Below are positions 42,643-53,309 of a stretch of DNA of 64,000 nucleotides, piece by piece. A program made the position numbers and the translations under genes. The notes under the pieces were generated by a model. That model ran no database searches. It had not been told where the DNA came from and saw only the letters and a list, made by a program, of their open reading frames with translations. How positions within the stretch are numbered: the first letter of the stretch is position 1; every line of letters starts with the position of its first letter. This stretch comes from Saitoella complicata NRRL Y-17804 (lineage: Eukaryota > Ascomycota > Saitoellomycetes > Saitoellales > Saitoellaceae), in assembly GCF_001661265.1 (NCBI RefSeq), contig NW_017567018.1, forward strand, positions 205,815-269,814, written 5' to 3'.

Positions 42643-42969
42643 GACGTTTTATGGTGCGACGGTGTACGTTATGAGAGAAAGCTTTTTCTGGACTTTAGCA
42701 GGTGTTTGCTTTCTTGTTTTGGTATGGCGTTTCTCCTTTCAACTACTTAATCTTATACCTTGTTTGCTCTCAACCCTTAGAACCTGTTGTGTTCATCTCG
42801 TTTCCCTGCCGTCCTAAGTATCGCTTGCTCTGAAAATTGCCGTGCTTCCATGCCTCATGACTAGCGGATCAGGAAGACGTCTGTTCCTTAATCGCTGCTT
42901 CTTGTAGCTCTCGTGCTTGGATCTCGTTCCATCCTGCTCGTTGCACCTCGCGACCTCACCGCTCACCGC
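42643..42969. other. Intergenic between convergent genes
   Basis: 327 bp, nothing recognised. Confidence 0.4.
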
Positions 42970-43648
42970 TCACTGTCCAAACCTCTGTTTCTTCCTCCTT
43001 AGCTCCTCAACCTCCCCCTCCAAAACCACGCCCGCAACCTCAACCTCAACAACCCCCCTAACCAACCTCCTCCACCGCCCCTCCAGCTCCTCAATAAGCC
43101 CCTTCGCCTCAACCTGTCTCCTCTTCCTCTCCACATTCACAGCCTTGACTTCCTCGCGCAGCGTTTCGAGTTGACGTTCATGCGCGAGGAGGAGAGAGGA
43201 GAGTTGTTCGAGGTGGATGAGCCACGCATTTTGACCGTAGGATTTTAGGAGTGAGAGGTCGGTTGAGCGGAGTGAGAGGGCTGTTGCCGCGATGTAGGCT
43301 TGGTGGAGGGCGGATTTCCATTCGTTTATGCTGGCATTTGGACCTGGCATTGTCGGTGCGGAATATTTTGACAGATCGATTGCGTTCAACGGTTCTTTCC
43401 GCGCTACTCGATCCAGTTCTTGTTGCATGAGGGGGGAGGACGGGGACCATGGCTCTGAGGGCGGGAGGAGTGGGTGTGCGGTTGTTGGGATTTTGCCGAG
43501 TTCGGTTGCGATGAGGGATTGGGCTGGGGTTAGGTCGAGCGGTGGGTCGGCGTCTGTAAGGAGGGTTTAGTAAGGAAATTGGAGGAGGAGGAGGTGAGGG
43601 AGAGGACGGACATGGTAGGGAGTCGTAGGACTCGGCGATTAGAGGCAT
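42970..43648 (-). CDS. cwf7: SPF27/BCAS2-type pre-mRNA splicing factor (Cwf7)
   Basis: Two exons, 43648-43612 and 43553-42970, with a 58-nt intron. Its donor is a weak GTCCGT, and the branch is TTACTAAAC. The product is 206 aa. Splicing gives the family start MPLIAESYDSLPYADPPLD. The middle NAWLIHLEQLSSLLLAHERQ matches the NAW...N/Q...L pattern of SPF27. The C-terminus is coiled coil. SPF27 is a core member of the Prp19/NTC complex in the spliceosome. It diverges from GPI18 over 251 bp. Confidence 0.9.
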
Positions 43649-43899
43649 TCTGAACTGAACTTAACTTTGCGACGCGGGCTACGATGTGACCTGAGGAAAA
43701 TCCTAGGATGCCAAGAGAAATGTTGAAGGCGATATAGGTCAGAGGCGGGGTTATATGATCGAGGAACTTCTCAAGATGTTGGTGTTGAGTTTCGAATGGC
43801 GGCCGTCGCGAACCCGAGCAGCTGAACACCGATGCGGCTAGCCTCTGGCGAACGCGGGAGTCCCATATCTTCGTTACCTCCGAGTTCACGCATTCCGTA

Positions 43900-45363
43900 A
43901 TGTCAAAACCAGCTCTACGACCTCCCCTCTCTTCATCAACCCGATCAACTCTACTACGAGACCATGGACTAATTTTCGCTGTCTGGGCGCTGCAGAAGTT
44001 GGTGATCTTCGCTCTCTCCCTCACCTCCAAATATGCCTACGACTCCTCCACCACCATCCTCTTCGACGCCAACTCCGACAATGGCTGGTCACACCTTAGG
44101 TGGCTAACCGAAAGATATACACGGTGGGATACGCTGTATTTTACCGAGTTGAGTAGACGCGGGAATGTGTGGGAACAGGAGTGGGCATTTGGGAGGGGGT
44201 GGTGGGGGTTGGTCGGTGTCGTTGCGGAAGGTTTGTCACTACCGTCAATCCTCCTGTATAGTGCGTTGACGATGTGATGGACAGTGACAGGAATCTCGCC
44301 GCCGCTGACAGGCATACTCCTATCCCATCTCTCGCATCTGGGTGCGGTGTTTATGTTGTACAACCTCACCCAAAGCCTCCAATTTTCCCGACATCACGCC
44401 CTCCTGACATCCCTCCTCCACGCTCTATCTCCTGCAGGGATCTTCCTCGCCGCAGGATACACGGAATCCCTCTTTGCTCTTCTCTCATTCGTTGGGATGT
44501 TGCTCTACAGCAAACGCACTTGGTGGGCCGATTTCCTTGCGGCGGTGGTGTGGGGGTATAGCGGTACAGTACGCTCAACCGGGATTTTCTACGCCGGATT
44601 CTGGGCTTGGAGGGGGGTTGTTGAGCCTGTTCTCATATCGAGTTCACTGCGGAAGGGGGCTTTGGGTCGGGTGGTGTGGTTCGCATTCCTCGGCGTCATC
44701 GTTCTATCAGGCTTTGTCTGGACCCAGTGGGAAGCGTACCAAATCTATTGCCCTGGACGTCCGTGGTGCGATTCGCGTCTACCCATGATCTACAATTTCG
44801 TACAATCGCACTATTGGGCTGTCGGGTTCTTGAGGTATTGGACGCTGAACCAAGTTCCGATGTGGATCCTCGCGGGGCCGATGTTGGCGCTCTCGACGCT
44901 TTCGACCGTGCATTACGCCAAGTATGCAACACGGAACGTGGAGTTGGTGCCCTTTGTGGTACTACAGGCCTTCTTGATTTTGGTGGCAGTGACGACGATG
45001 CACGTACAGATTTGGACGAGGGTTAGTTCGTCGAGTGTTCCTACGTACTGGTACGCTGCAGATATCGTCCTCAAATCCCTCCGCCGGGAGGTTCCTGACG
45101 ACCAGGAGGGGAGACGTACGACGCCAAGGCCGGTCGTGCGAGAGAGACATGTCACGGATGAGTTGAAACCGGACTCGAAGCCAGAGGTGTACCGTAGGAC
45201 GAGGAGTGGACATGTTGGGCGGAGGGAGTCGGCGGGGGAGAAACGTGGAAGTGGGGTGCGAGAGGGGCGGGGTGTGAATTGGGGAAAAGTGATTGTTGGG
45301 TTCTTTGTAGGGTATAATTGGGTGCAGGCGTTGCTTTACTCGAGGTTCTTGCCCCCGGCGTAG
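43900..45363 (+). CDS. gpi18: GPI18/PIG-V, GPI mannosyltransferase 2
   Basis: Two exons, 43900-44230 and 44291-45363, with a 60-nt intron. The product is 467 aa with about 8 membrane segments. Conserved PIG-V blocks are present: YTRWDTLYFTELSRRG near residue 75 with the lumenal WD, and ALSPAGIFLAAGYTESLFALLSF. The C-terminus adds a loop of about 70 charged residues (RRTTPRPVVRER and on) before a last membrane helix (GKVIVGFFVGYNWVQALLY). PIG-V transfers the second mannose to the GPI precursor in the ER lumen. The ATG gives a short Ser/Arg-rich tail before TM1. Confidence 0.94.
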
Positions 45364-45645
45364 TGTTACGGTGAGCGTGGTATGGTATAGATCCACAGTG
45401 GATTTACGGCTCGATCTCCTCCAAGCATCGCTAAACATCCCTCATCGCTCATCATTCACTCCTCCACGACCCTCGCCGTTCTCGTCCCGTGGCTGGTTTT
45501 CCCGTCGCACCCAAACGTCATCCGGCTTTCACCTTTCGGCGCCAACTCCGCAGTCCGCGCGCACACGTACTTTAAATCCCCACTCCAGCTGCTGCTGTCA
45601 GATCAACCGCACTTCATAACCGATTTACTACAACTACTACTCATC

Positions 45646-48600
45646 ATGACACCGAGATATACTTTTGAATGGTGAGTGCTACTCATGCGCCGCGACGCAG
45701 CGATCGAGGGATCTGGGTTGGCTAAGACGTGGCATGGTTTGCGCTGGGGACGGACGGGCCAGCGGGTTGGGCGATCTCGGGATGGTCGTTGCGCGTCGCT
45801 GCGGCGTGTCGTGTCGTGATATTCTGTTGAAGGATTACTAACATCATTTGCACACAGGTCAGCATGGCCAGCCTCCGAAGTCTACGTAACCGGCACCTTC
45901 GACAACTGGTCCCGATCCACTCGCCTCAGCCCAACCCCCTCCTCCGCAACCCAGAAGAAAACCTCCTATTCCGCTGAAGTCGAACTCCCCTCCACCGAAA
46001 AAATTCTTTACAAGTTCGTTGTGGACGGACAATGGGTCACGTCTCCGCTTGCCGCAACCGAGACGGATGGGGAGGGGAATGTGAATAATGTGTTGTATGA
46101 GAGCGATATTGTGAATTACGTGAGGCCGAAGTTGAGTGCGGAGGAGCCGGCGCACCCAGTTAAGCCGATCGAGAAGGCTGCCGTACCGGTCGATATCACC
46201 GAACCGGTAATCGAGCCCGCAAACCCCGTCATGCCCAAAGAAGCCGCACCCTCATCTATCACCGCGACCACAACCACCGTAGCAGGTATCCCAATCCCAG
46301 TCGGCGGCGAAGCCCTTGAGAAGGTCGAGCATTACGTCGAAGACCTCGCTCCACGCGTCCAGACATACCTCCATTCCGCATTCGCGTCCGCTACGGGATT
46401 CGTCGGACAGGCTGCGCATGCGGTACAAGATCAACTCCATCTTCCCGGTGCATACCCCGAGACACCCGCTGTGGAGCGTGATATGAGTGATTTTTCTACT
46501 AGTACACCTGCGACGAGTACGGGTGTTGTGGCGACGGAGGGTCAGCCACCCGTTATCACGGCCGAGGATGTGATTCCTATGCCGCCCGTGCATGAGGAGG
46601 ACGTCAAGCCCGTGGGACAGGCTGCGGCGGAGGGGGTTGATGCGGCTGCGCTTACTGCGGTTGAGGTTAAGGATAGGGCTTTTGATACCGCGAATGTCGC
46701 GACGGAGAAAGCTGCCGAGACTGCTGATGTTGCCGCTGAGAAGGCTGCGGCGACGACTCAGGCTGCCAAGGAGCAGGCTGCTGCTACGTACAATGTTGCA
46801 GCAGACAAGGCCGTTGATGTTAAGAACCAGGCTGCTGAAACGGCGAATGCTGCCGCGGAGAATGTTGCTGCTACCACCCAGGCAGCTAAGGAGCAGGCTG
46901 CCGCTACGTATAACGTTGCTTCCGAGAAGGCTGTTGCTGCAGGCCAGGTCGTGTCTGAGCAGGCTAATGTCGCTGCTGGGAAGGCTGTTGATGTCAAGAA
47001 CGCTGCTGCGGAGGAGGCTTCCGCTGCCGCACAGACTGTTAGTGAGCAGGCCACCGCCACTTACAATGCCGCCGCCGAGAGGGCCGCAGCCGCTGGTGAG
47101 ATCGTCTCTGAGCAGGCAACTGTTGCCGCTGCGACGGCCGCTGGTGTCCTTGGTGCTGTTACTGCTCAGGCTACCGGGCTTTTGAGCACCGCGACCGAGA
47201 AGGCGCACGAGGTGTACGACGCCGCTGCTGAGAAGGCACACGAGGTCGCTCAAGCCGTCGGTCTCGAAGCCGAGAAGGCTAGTGCGTTCGCGACGAAGGA
47301 GGTCGTTCCTGAGCCTGAGACTGAGGCCATGATTATTCAGCCTGGGGATAAGATCCCGTTGCAGCCTGCTCAGCCTCATGTCATTCAGCCCGACGAGGTT
47401 GTTGCGTTGCAGCCCGCTCAGATTGAGGATGCTGAGACCGCGTTGGTGCCTACGGCGTCGGATGCGGAGAAGGCGGTTGTTCCCTCTGCTGGTGCTGAGG
47501 ATGAGTTGCCGGTTTATGATGAGGAGACGGCTGTTGCGCCGCCTGCCGAGAAATCTGAGTACAGGGAGGAGATCCCGTACGAGAATGTCGAGAATGCCGG
47601 ACCTAGCTATGTGAACGATGCGCCTGGTTACGCCTCTGCTGGCTTCGCCGCTGCCGGAGCTGCTGGATTCGCTGCTGCTGCCACTTCTAGCTATGTCTCC
47701 AAAGCTCCTGCTACTGCTGGGTCGTTCAACCCTACTGTTCCCGGATACGACTTGGCTGAACCTATCGACACTACTGGCGGTAAGGGCAAGGCTCCTGTCT
47801 ACACTACCTACACCTCCTCCACTGCTCCTGGATACACCGCACCAATCGGTGAGGAGAAGACTGTTGATATGAGGGAGACGAGCGATCAGGATGCTGCTAT
47901 GGTCGCTGAGGTGCCTGACACTGGTGCTGGATTGACTGAGGCTAAGCCCGTCGAGCACGAGTTGGTTGGTGAGGAGAGAAGGGGCAGCTTGACCAGGTTG
48001 AACCCTCAGGCTAAGGCGTTCGTTCCGGGTGGTACCCCTCCCGCTGAGCCTGCAGCTCCTGTTACTCCCGAGATTAGTGAACCTGTCAGTAGGATGGTTA
48101 GGTCTCCCGGATCGCCTACTTTGCCGCCTGTTGATATTGGAGAGAAGTTTGCTGCGCCTGTGGCTACTGAGGATGAGGTCTTGAGGCAGGCTGCTGTTGA
48201 TGCCGCAAAGGCTTCCGCGGCGAATGCCGCTGCTGGAGCATCGGGAATGGGCTCTTCGATTCCTGTTGCGGATGTTTTGCAGGAGGCGCCCGTTGGTGCT
48301 GGTGTTACCGCTCATGGTACAGCTACTTCGCACTCCCTTCGTGAGCCTGTTGGTGGTATTGCTCGTACGGTTGCTCATGTCGGTGCTGACGGCGAGGTCG
48401 TTCCTACTGAGGAGATTGTCCGTGCCGGCCGTGTCGACCAGGGCATCGAGTTCTCCAAGCAGCACCAGGCTCCGGCCGAGACCGTCGAGCGCCTCCAGGG
48501 TGGTGAGGGCTACGTTGCCCAGGCCACCGTTCAGGAAGGTAAGGTGCGTGCTATCGGTACCGCCGTCGTCACTGCTGGTGACGTGAAGGCCGAAAACCTC

Positions 48601-48804
48601 GCTGTGCCCCCTGAGGCTCTCCAGCATTTGAGTCCTAGTTCGAAGGGGTCTGAGGTTGCGTCGGCAAGGAGTTCGCAAAGTGGCGTGGTTACGCCCGAGA
48701 GGAGAGGACATGGAAAGGATGTGTCGACTGCTACTACTGGTACTACCGATACTAAGGGTAAGAAGAAGGGATTCTTCAAGAAGCTCAAGTCTGTTTTCAA
48801 ATAG
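45646..48804 (+). CDS. CBM48 (AMPK-type) domain protein with long Ala-rich region
   Basis: Two exons, 45646-45671 (26 nt) and 45858-48804, with a 186-nt intron (TTACTAAC branch). The product is 990 aa. The N-terminal ~95 residues form a glycogen-binding-type fold: MTPRYTFEW-SAWPASEVYV, TGTFDNWSRS, KILYKFVVDGQW, NNVLYESD. Such domains occur in AMPK beta and in Crp1/Mdg1-type yeast proteins. Residues about 225-420 are Ala-rich helical repeats (KEQAAATYNVA, AAETAN units) resembling group-3 LEA proteins. The rest is Pro/Glu/Ala disorder. It ends with a basic amphipathic tail, KKKGFFKKLKSVFK, that could bind membrane. Function unknown; a stress or glycogen-related role is conjecture. Confidence 0.85.
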
Positions 48805-49337
48805 GCGGCCGGTGGTGAGTGGGTCATGAGTGAGGGCATTGCTAAGTGATGTTCGTTTGAGTATTTGATAGTGGATTACACCCGTTAGGGCTTTTTCTTT
48901 ATGGTTTTGCTAGAAGCCGTCGTAATCATGTAATAGTATTTGTATCATTCTTTTGATTTTCTCTCCTCCTTTGATCTGTCGTCGTGTTGTCTTTTGGGAT
49001 TTATGGTGCACCCTACCTACGTGTGGGAAAGAATGCACAATACATCGATGGGAGAGCTTTGCACGGACCAGGAAAGAAATCACTTCACCTTCCCATCCGC
49101 ATACAGCCCACCTGACCGCGCACAACACCATCCTTCTTCTACCTGCCAGCATAGAAGAGGTCAAGAGATATCGTGTTGTAGTGGTGTGTTGGGAGTTCGA
49201 GTAGGAGGTGAGGTCGAGCGAGGTCGAATGCCAACCGCCGCGCTCGAGCGTGTGTAAATTCATGCAGGCTTGGGCCGAGAGCTCCAGATGGCAAAAACGA
49301 TCAATCAGTGTCGCAATTGCCAGGGTTAAACAAATCC
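48805..49337. other. Intergenic between convergent genes
   Basis: 533 bp, nothing recognised. The frames on either strand lack domain support. Confidence 0.4.
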
Positions 49338-49471
49338 TCACTCCTCCTCCTCCCGCCTCTTCTTCTGCTCCTCATGCTTCTTCTCCGCCTTATCCAACAC
49401 CTCCTCCGCTTTCCCAATCTCCTTCCTCTCCCTCTCCACCTCCTCCCTGCCCTTTAACCCTTTCGCACCTT

Positions 49472-49503
<32 letters not shown>

Positions 49504-50654
49504 CCCTCCCCAACCTCCCCAACAACCCCATCCCACTCAACCTCATACTCCCCCGCAATCCCCCTAACAACCCTCCTAACCTCCCTCCCCTCCCTAACTA
49601 GCTCCTCCCACTCCTCCTCCCTAAACCCACGCTGCACATACAACTCCCGCTGCCTCCTCGTCACGGACGAATGCATCACACTCCGATACGACGGTGCGCG
49701 GTTATGGTGTAAAAAGTACGCGTAACCACCGATTACGGTGGAGAGGCCCGTGAGGTACGTTACGGGTTCCATGAGATCCCAGCCGTAGGAGGAGAAGAAC
49801 GTTAGGCGGAATACGAGGGCCCAGTAGGATATTAGGAGGAGGGCGCCGGTTGTTGCGAGGCGTCTGGCGCCGCGGGATGCGATGAGGTCGCATTCGGTCT
49901 TGATTTTCAGTTGTGAGGCGAGTCGTTGTGAGATTCGGTAGAGTCGTGCACGGAGAAAGCGGGTGCGGTCTTCGAAGGTTGGGACTGAGATTGCGATTTT
50001 GTCGGTGTGGTGTGCTTGGTTGCGTCGTGTGTGGTGTGTGGTGGTGTGTGCGGGGTGTTGAATCAATACTGTGAAACTCTGGATTTTTGCGGCTTGTTTT
50101 ATAAAATCACCGATTTCGGTTGATGGGCTCCAGCGCGTATTGGGGTCGTCGAAACCGACGTAGGAGATTATCGGGTGTTGGTGTCTTATTCTGTGAGAGG
50201 AGGGAGAGGGAGAGGGAGAGGAAGAGGTGTCCTCGAGTTCGGCTTCGATGAGGCGGGTTAGGTAGCTCAGCGGTTGTTGCGAATGTAACAAAAACGCAAC
50301 ATTCTTCGTCCCGCTGCCTCCCCCATTCCCTTCCACACTCTTATGAAGGGGTAGCGTCAACTTGAACAGATGGGAAGATGTCGATGTCAACTTCCCGGTG
50401 GGGGTGTCTGAGGAACGTTCTTGCTCTGTCGGGGTTGTGTCGGCTTTATCGATGTCTTGGGCGACTTTGGATTTTGTTGCTGTTGGTTTGTGGTGGTCGT
50501 GGTCGTGGGTGAGGGAAGCTGGACTTGTGTAACATCTTCGTCCGGCTGCGGTATTCCACGGCGCTGTATGTGTCAGGCGTAATCTGGCTTCAGACGAGGT
50601 TGACCATAATGATCGTAACGGAGGACGTAACAGACACCGCCCGCCCAGCAGCAT
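49338..50654 (-). CDS. mcu1: MCU, mitochondrial calcium uniporter pore subunit
   Basis: Single exon, 438 aa. The N-terminus (MLLGGRCLLRPPLRSLWSTS) is a clear mitochondrial presequence. A matrix domain is followed by TM1 (about 265-285), the selectivity motif WDLMEPVTY near residue 288, and TM2 (LTGLSTVIGGYAYFL). WDxxEP identifies MCU. The C-terminus is long and charged, with an EPEPEPEPEP tract encoded by TCCGGC hexamers and a Lys/Glu coiled coil. MCU conducts Ca2+ across the inner mitochondrial membrane. The regulator EMRE is not expected in fungi, where MCU can act alone. Confidence 0.93.
49471..49503 (-). repeat. TCCGGC hexamer repeat in the MCU gene
   Basis: Five tandem TCCGGC copies encode the Glu-Pro run of MCU. 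Slippage would change the number of EP pairs without a frameshift. Confidence 0.85.
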
Positions 50655-50785
50655 TCTTCAATGGCACTGATCACCTGAATGTGCAATGGCAAATGAGGAG
50701 GTTGGAGGTAACCGAGGGTGGAGAGGTATGAGTCTGGTCTGGTCTGGCCTTGCAGTTGTACGTGTGAGGTTGGCGAACGCTGCGG

Positions 50786-51385
50786 ATGCCGGTATACTTG
50801 GAGCACGACGTAGCTGCAGCCAGGTGTTCTCGTTTTTCTTGCCAACGGGTGTTACTTCTTGCATACGACAACGCCAAGCTTCCGTCGTCTACTACTACAG
50901 CAGGACACGGCAAATCTCCCAATAACGGTGTTCTATTGATATCCAGAGACACTGTAAAAGTATCGCAGATCCTCCATTTCGAAGTCGGCCCGGGACATGT
51001 GTCCATCCGTGCGTTTTGGCCTTCCCATCTCGTCGTCCCCAACGTAGATTACCCCGTCTCCGTCTCCGATCTCGATAAGAAACAGCCCTTAAGACTTTCC
51101 TCTTCGTTGCTATTCTTAGAAGTCTTGGATCCTTCATCTCGGAGAGTTCGGAGGGACGGATGTGGATATGGTGCGCTTTCTGCCAAGTTCAAACACCGCC
51201 CAGCGTGGATGCATGGATCGATGATCGTTGCCAAGGTCGACGATACACCCAACTCTCTCCCTCGGCTCCAATCTCCCCCCTATGATGGATCTTCCCCGAA
51301 TTTCCCGTGGTCATCTTGGCCTTACTGTAGGGCGCGGGGTGGGTATACAGCTTACCGCGTCTTGATCTCATTTGGTCTGACATGA
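50786..51385 (+). CDS. Doubtful 199-codon frame
   Basis: ATG-initiated frame with no signal peptide, membrane helix or recognised domain. The middle (TVKVSQILHFEVGPGHVSIR) could form beta strands. It sits in the expected promoter of the downstream secreted gene. Probably chance. Confidence 0.18.
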   Translation: MPVYLEHDVAAARCSRFSCQRVLLLAYDNAKLPSSTTTAGHGKSPNNGVLLISRDTVKVSQILHFEVGPGHVSIRAFWPSHLVVPNVDYPVSVSDLDKKQPLRLSSSLLFLEVLDPSSRRVRRDGCGYGALSAKFKHRPAWMHGSMIVAKVDDTPNSLPRLQSPPYDGSSPNFPWSSWPYCRARGGYTAYRVLISFGLT

Positions 51386-51461
51386 TATCACCACCTTCTC
51401 GTCACACACTTCCAAGACGAGGTGAGATCATGCCGGTTGGTCTTAGCTGTAGGATAATGCC

Positions 51462-51469
51462 TATAAGAA
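51462..51469 (+). promoter_or_regulatory. TATA-like box of the secreted DGQ protein gene
   Basis: TATAAGAA followed by a CT-rich leader, 52 bp upstream of the ATG at 51521. Confidence 0.45.
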
Positions 51470-51520
51470 CCCCTCCTCTCCACCCCCTTCCACATTCCAC
51501 ACATCCAGCAGCGTTCGACA

Positions 51521-52786
51521 ATGCAGTATCTTTCGGCAGCAATCGCTCTCCTCTCCCTCGCCCCATCCGCCCTGGCCGCGCCCACACCTGATCATGGGAC
51601 GGGGTATACAGTCACCTCAGATCTCGCCACGGGTTCCGACACCAACCAAACTTTCTCACTCACCTCGAACGGTACATCGCTTACCCAACTCACGGACGGA
51701 CAAGTGAGAATTGGGTATGCCGATACGACCTGTTTGACCTTAACCCTCTCCAACAATCTTCTTGTCGACGATCAAAACAGGACATGCTACATCTCCGCAC
51801 AAACCCAACTCCAGTGCCAATCCGATATGCCAGCGGAGGAGTACTCAACAACCGGATTCACCGTCTCGAATGGAACGTTGTCATATTCCTCTGGACCGTG
51901 GTACGCCTGCCAAACTGGACAAAATGGAACGAGTAATGTGTATTCGAGCATGATTGATGAGTTGGCGTGCGCTGAGGTCACACTCGAGCTTGGGGCGGCG
52001 AGGTGTGCTCCCAAAGCTACGTGTGTGGGTAACTCTTTGCCGTTGAGTCAGTTGAGTGATGGGCAGTTTAGGTATGATAACTCGAGTGATACCAGCACGG
52101 CTGTGAGCATCATCAATGGCGCACTCTACGACTCGCAGAATCGGACGTGTTATGTGAGTTCGCAGACTCAGTTACAGTGCGAACACACCCTCCCTGCGGA
52201 GGGTATCACGACTGGCACATTCTCCGAATCAGATGGATCCCTTGCGTTGGATGGATCGATGGAGTGGTGGGCATGCACTGCAGAGGGCTCGAGCTCGAGT
52301 ATCTACACGACCTCCATCGACTCCATCGCTTGTACCAAAGTGACACTCCCATTCTCGTGTCCGTCCAACAACACCACCTCTTGCGAAATCTTCTCCGTTC
52401 CCAACCTTGGGCAGATTGGGGACGGCCAGGTCCGTGTCGGTTTGGGAGCGAGTGGCGGAAACGGGGAGTTTGTCTCCAACTCGACCTTTACCTTGTCGTC
52501 TTCCACGTCCACGTTGACCGATTCCGCTGGTCGTCCGTGTTATATCACTGCCGAGACTGGACAATTGCAGTGCGATAACTCGACTTCTGCGCCATCTTCT
52601 CGATTTAGTGTCGAGTCGGGGTCTTTGAGTGTTATAATGGCCGGGAATAGGAGTGCGAGTGGGGCAGCGACGACGACGTGGTGGAAGTGCGAGACGGGGA
52701 GGGAGGGGGCGGGGGCGAATGTGTATGTGAGGAGTCAGCATGGGGCTTGTGAGATTACGGAGTTGCCGGTTGTTTGTGTTGAGTAG
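51521..52786 (+). CDS. Secreted cell-wall-type protein with three DGQ (PIR-like) modules
   Basis: Single exon, 421 aa. Signal peptide MQYLSAAIALLSLAPSALAA. Three homologous modules of about 115 residues begin near 54, 173 and 290, each opened by a PIR-like motif: LTQLTDGQVRIG, LSQLSDGQFRYD and LGQIGDGQVRVG. Modules 1 and 2 then share NRTCYISAQTQLQC / NRTCYVSSQTQLQC; module 3 has GRPCYITAETGQLQC. Each ends with a W/Y-x-C and a later Cys. About ten N-glycosylation sequons are visible. PIR repeats link covalently to beta-1,3-glucan through the DGQ Gln, so a wall protein is likely. There is no GPI tail. The Cys pattern differs from classical PIR proteins. Confidence 0.85.
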   Translation: MQYLSAAIALLSLAPSALAAPTPDHGTGYTVTSDLATGSDTNQTFSLTSNGTSLTQLTDGQVRIGYADTTCLTLTLSNNLLVDDQNRTCYISAQTQLQCQSDMPAEEYSTTGFTVSNGTLSYSSGPWYACQTGQNGTSNVYSSMIDELACAEVTLELGAARCAPKATCVGNSLPLSQLSDGQFRYDNSSDTSTAVSIINGALYDSQNRTCYVSSQTQLQCEHTLPAEGITTGTFSESDGSLALDGSMEWWACTAEGSSSSIYTTSIDSIACTKVTLPFSCPSNNTTSCEIFSVPNLGQIGDGQVRVGLGASGGNGEFVSNSTFTLSSSTSTLTDSAGRPCYITAETGQLQCDNSTSAPSSRFSVESGSLSVIMAGNRSASGAATTTWWKCETGREGAGANVYVRSQHGACEITELPVVCVE

Positions 52787-53309
52787 ACGCGACGACGCAA
52801 CGGGGGTTTGTGTAGAGAGAGTGTATGATTATTGTGGCGTGGGTTTTGGATGGACTTCTTGGACTTTTTGGATTCAAACTTTTGTTCTTTTTTTGTGAGA
52901 TTCGTGTAATACGACTTGACCCTTTATTATCATCTTCTTTACGTACGTTCCCACGATTAGAAAGGTATGTTTGCGGGCTCATCGATGCCCTGCACTTTTC
53001 CTACGCCTGTTGAAGGGTTGGTTGGTGCAACGTTCAAGTTCCGCAAAATGGGCCTGTCGTTACAACGGTCTGAGAGCTTGTCTGCTAGCTATAAGGGAAG
53101 ATGTTAACGAACAGCTTCGGTAAAATGAAGGTTGTATACCGGGGCATCTTAGTGAATTCGAATACGCGTCTTTGTTATACGAAAAACCCAAAAGACAAAA
53201 CCAGTAGCGGAAAAAGAAAGTAAAACCAAAAAGGAAAGCTATCCGGACCCATGTCACATACCCACCCATAGCGTCTCATCTCTCCCACTCGCATCCTTTC
53301 ATCGACAGC
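52787..53309. other. Intergenic between convergent genes
   Basis: 523 bp of 3' flanks, T-rich near 52880. Nothing recognised. Confidence 0.4.

Larger units (their letters stand above)
50655..51520. other. Interval between MCU and the DGQ-motif secreted protein
   Basis: 866 bp, divergent promoters. It holds the doubtful 199-codon frame listed next and a TATA-like box near 51462. Confidence 0.45.

Noticed and set aside
46252-48711. 819-codon minus-strand frame opposite the CBM48 protein
   Set aside because: Antisense of Ala/Glu/Lys repeats; the plus strand has the CBM48 domain and the valid splice.
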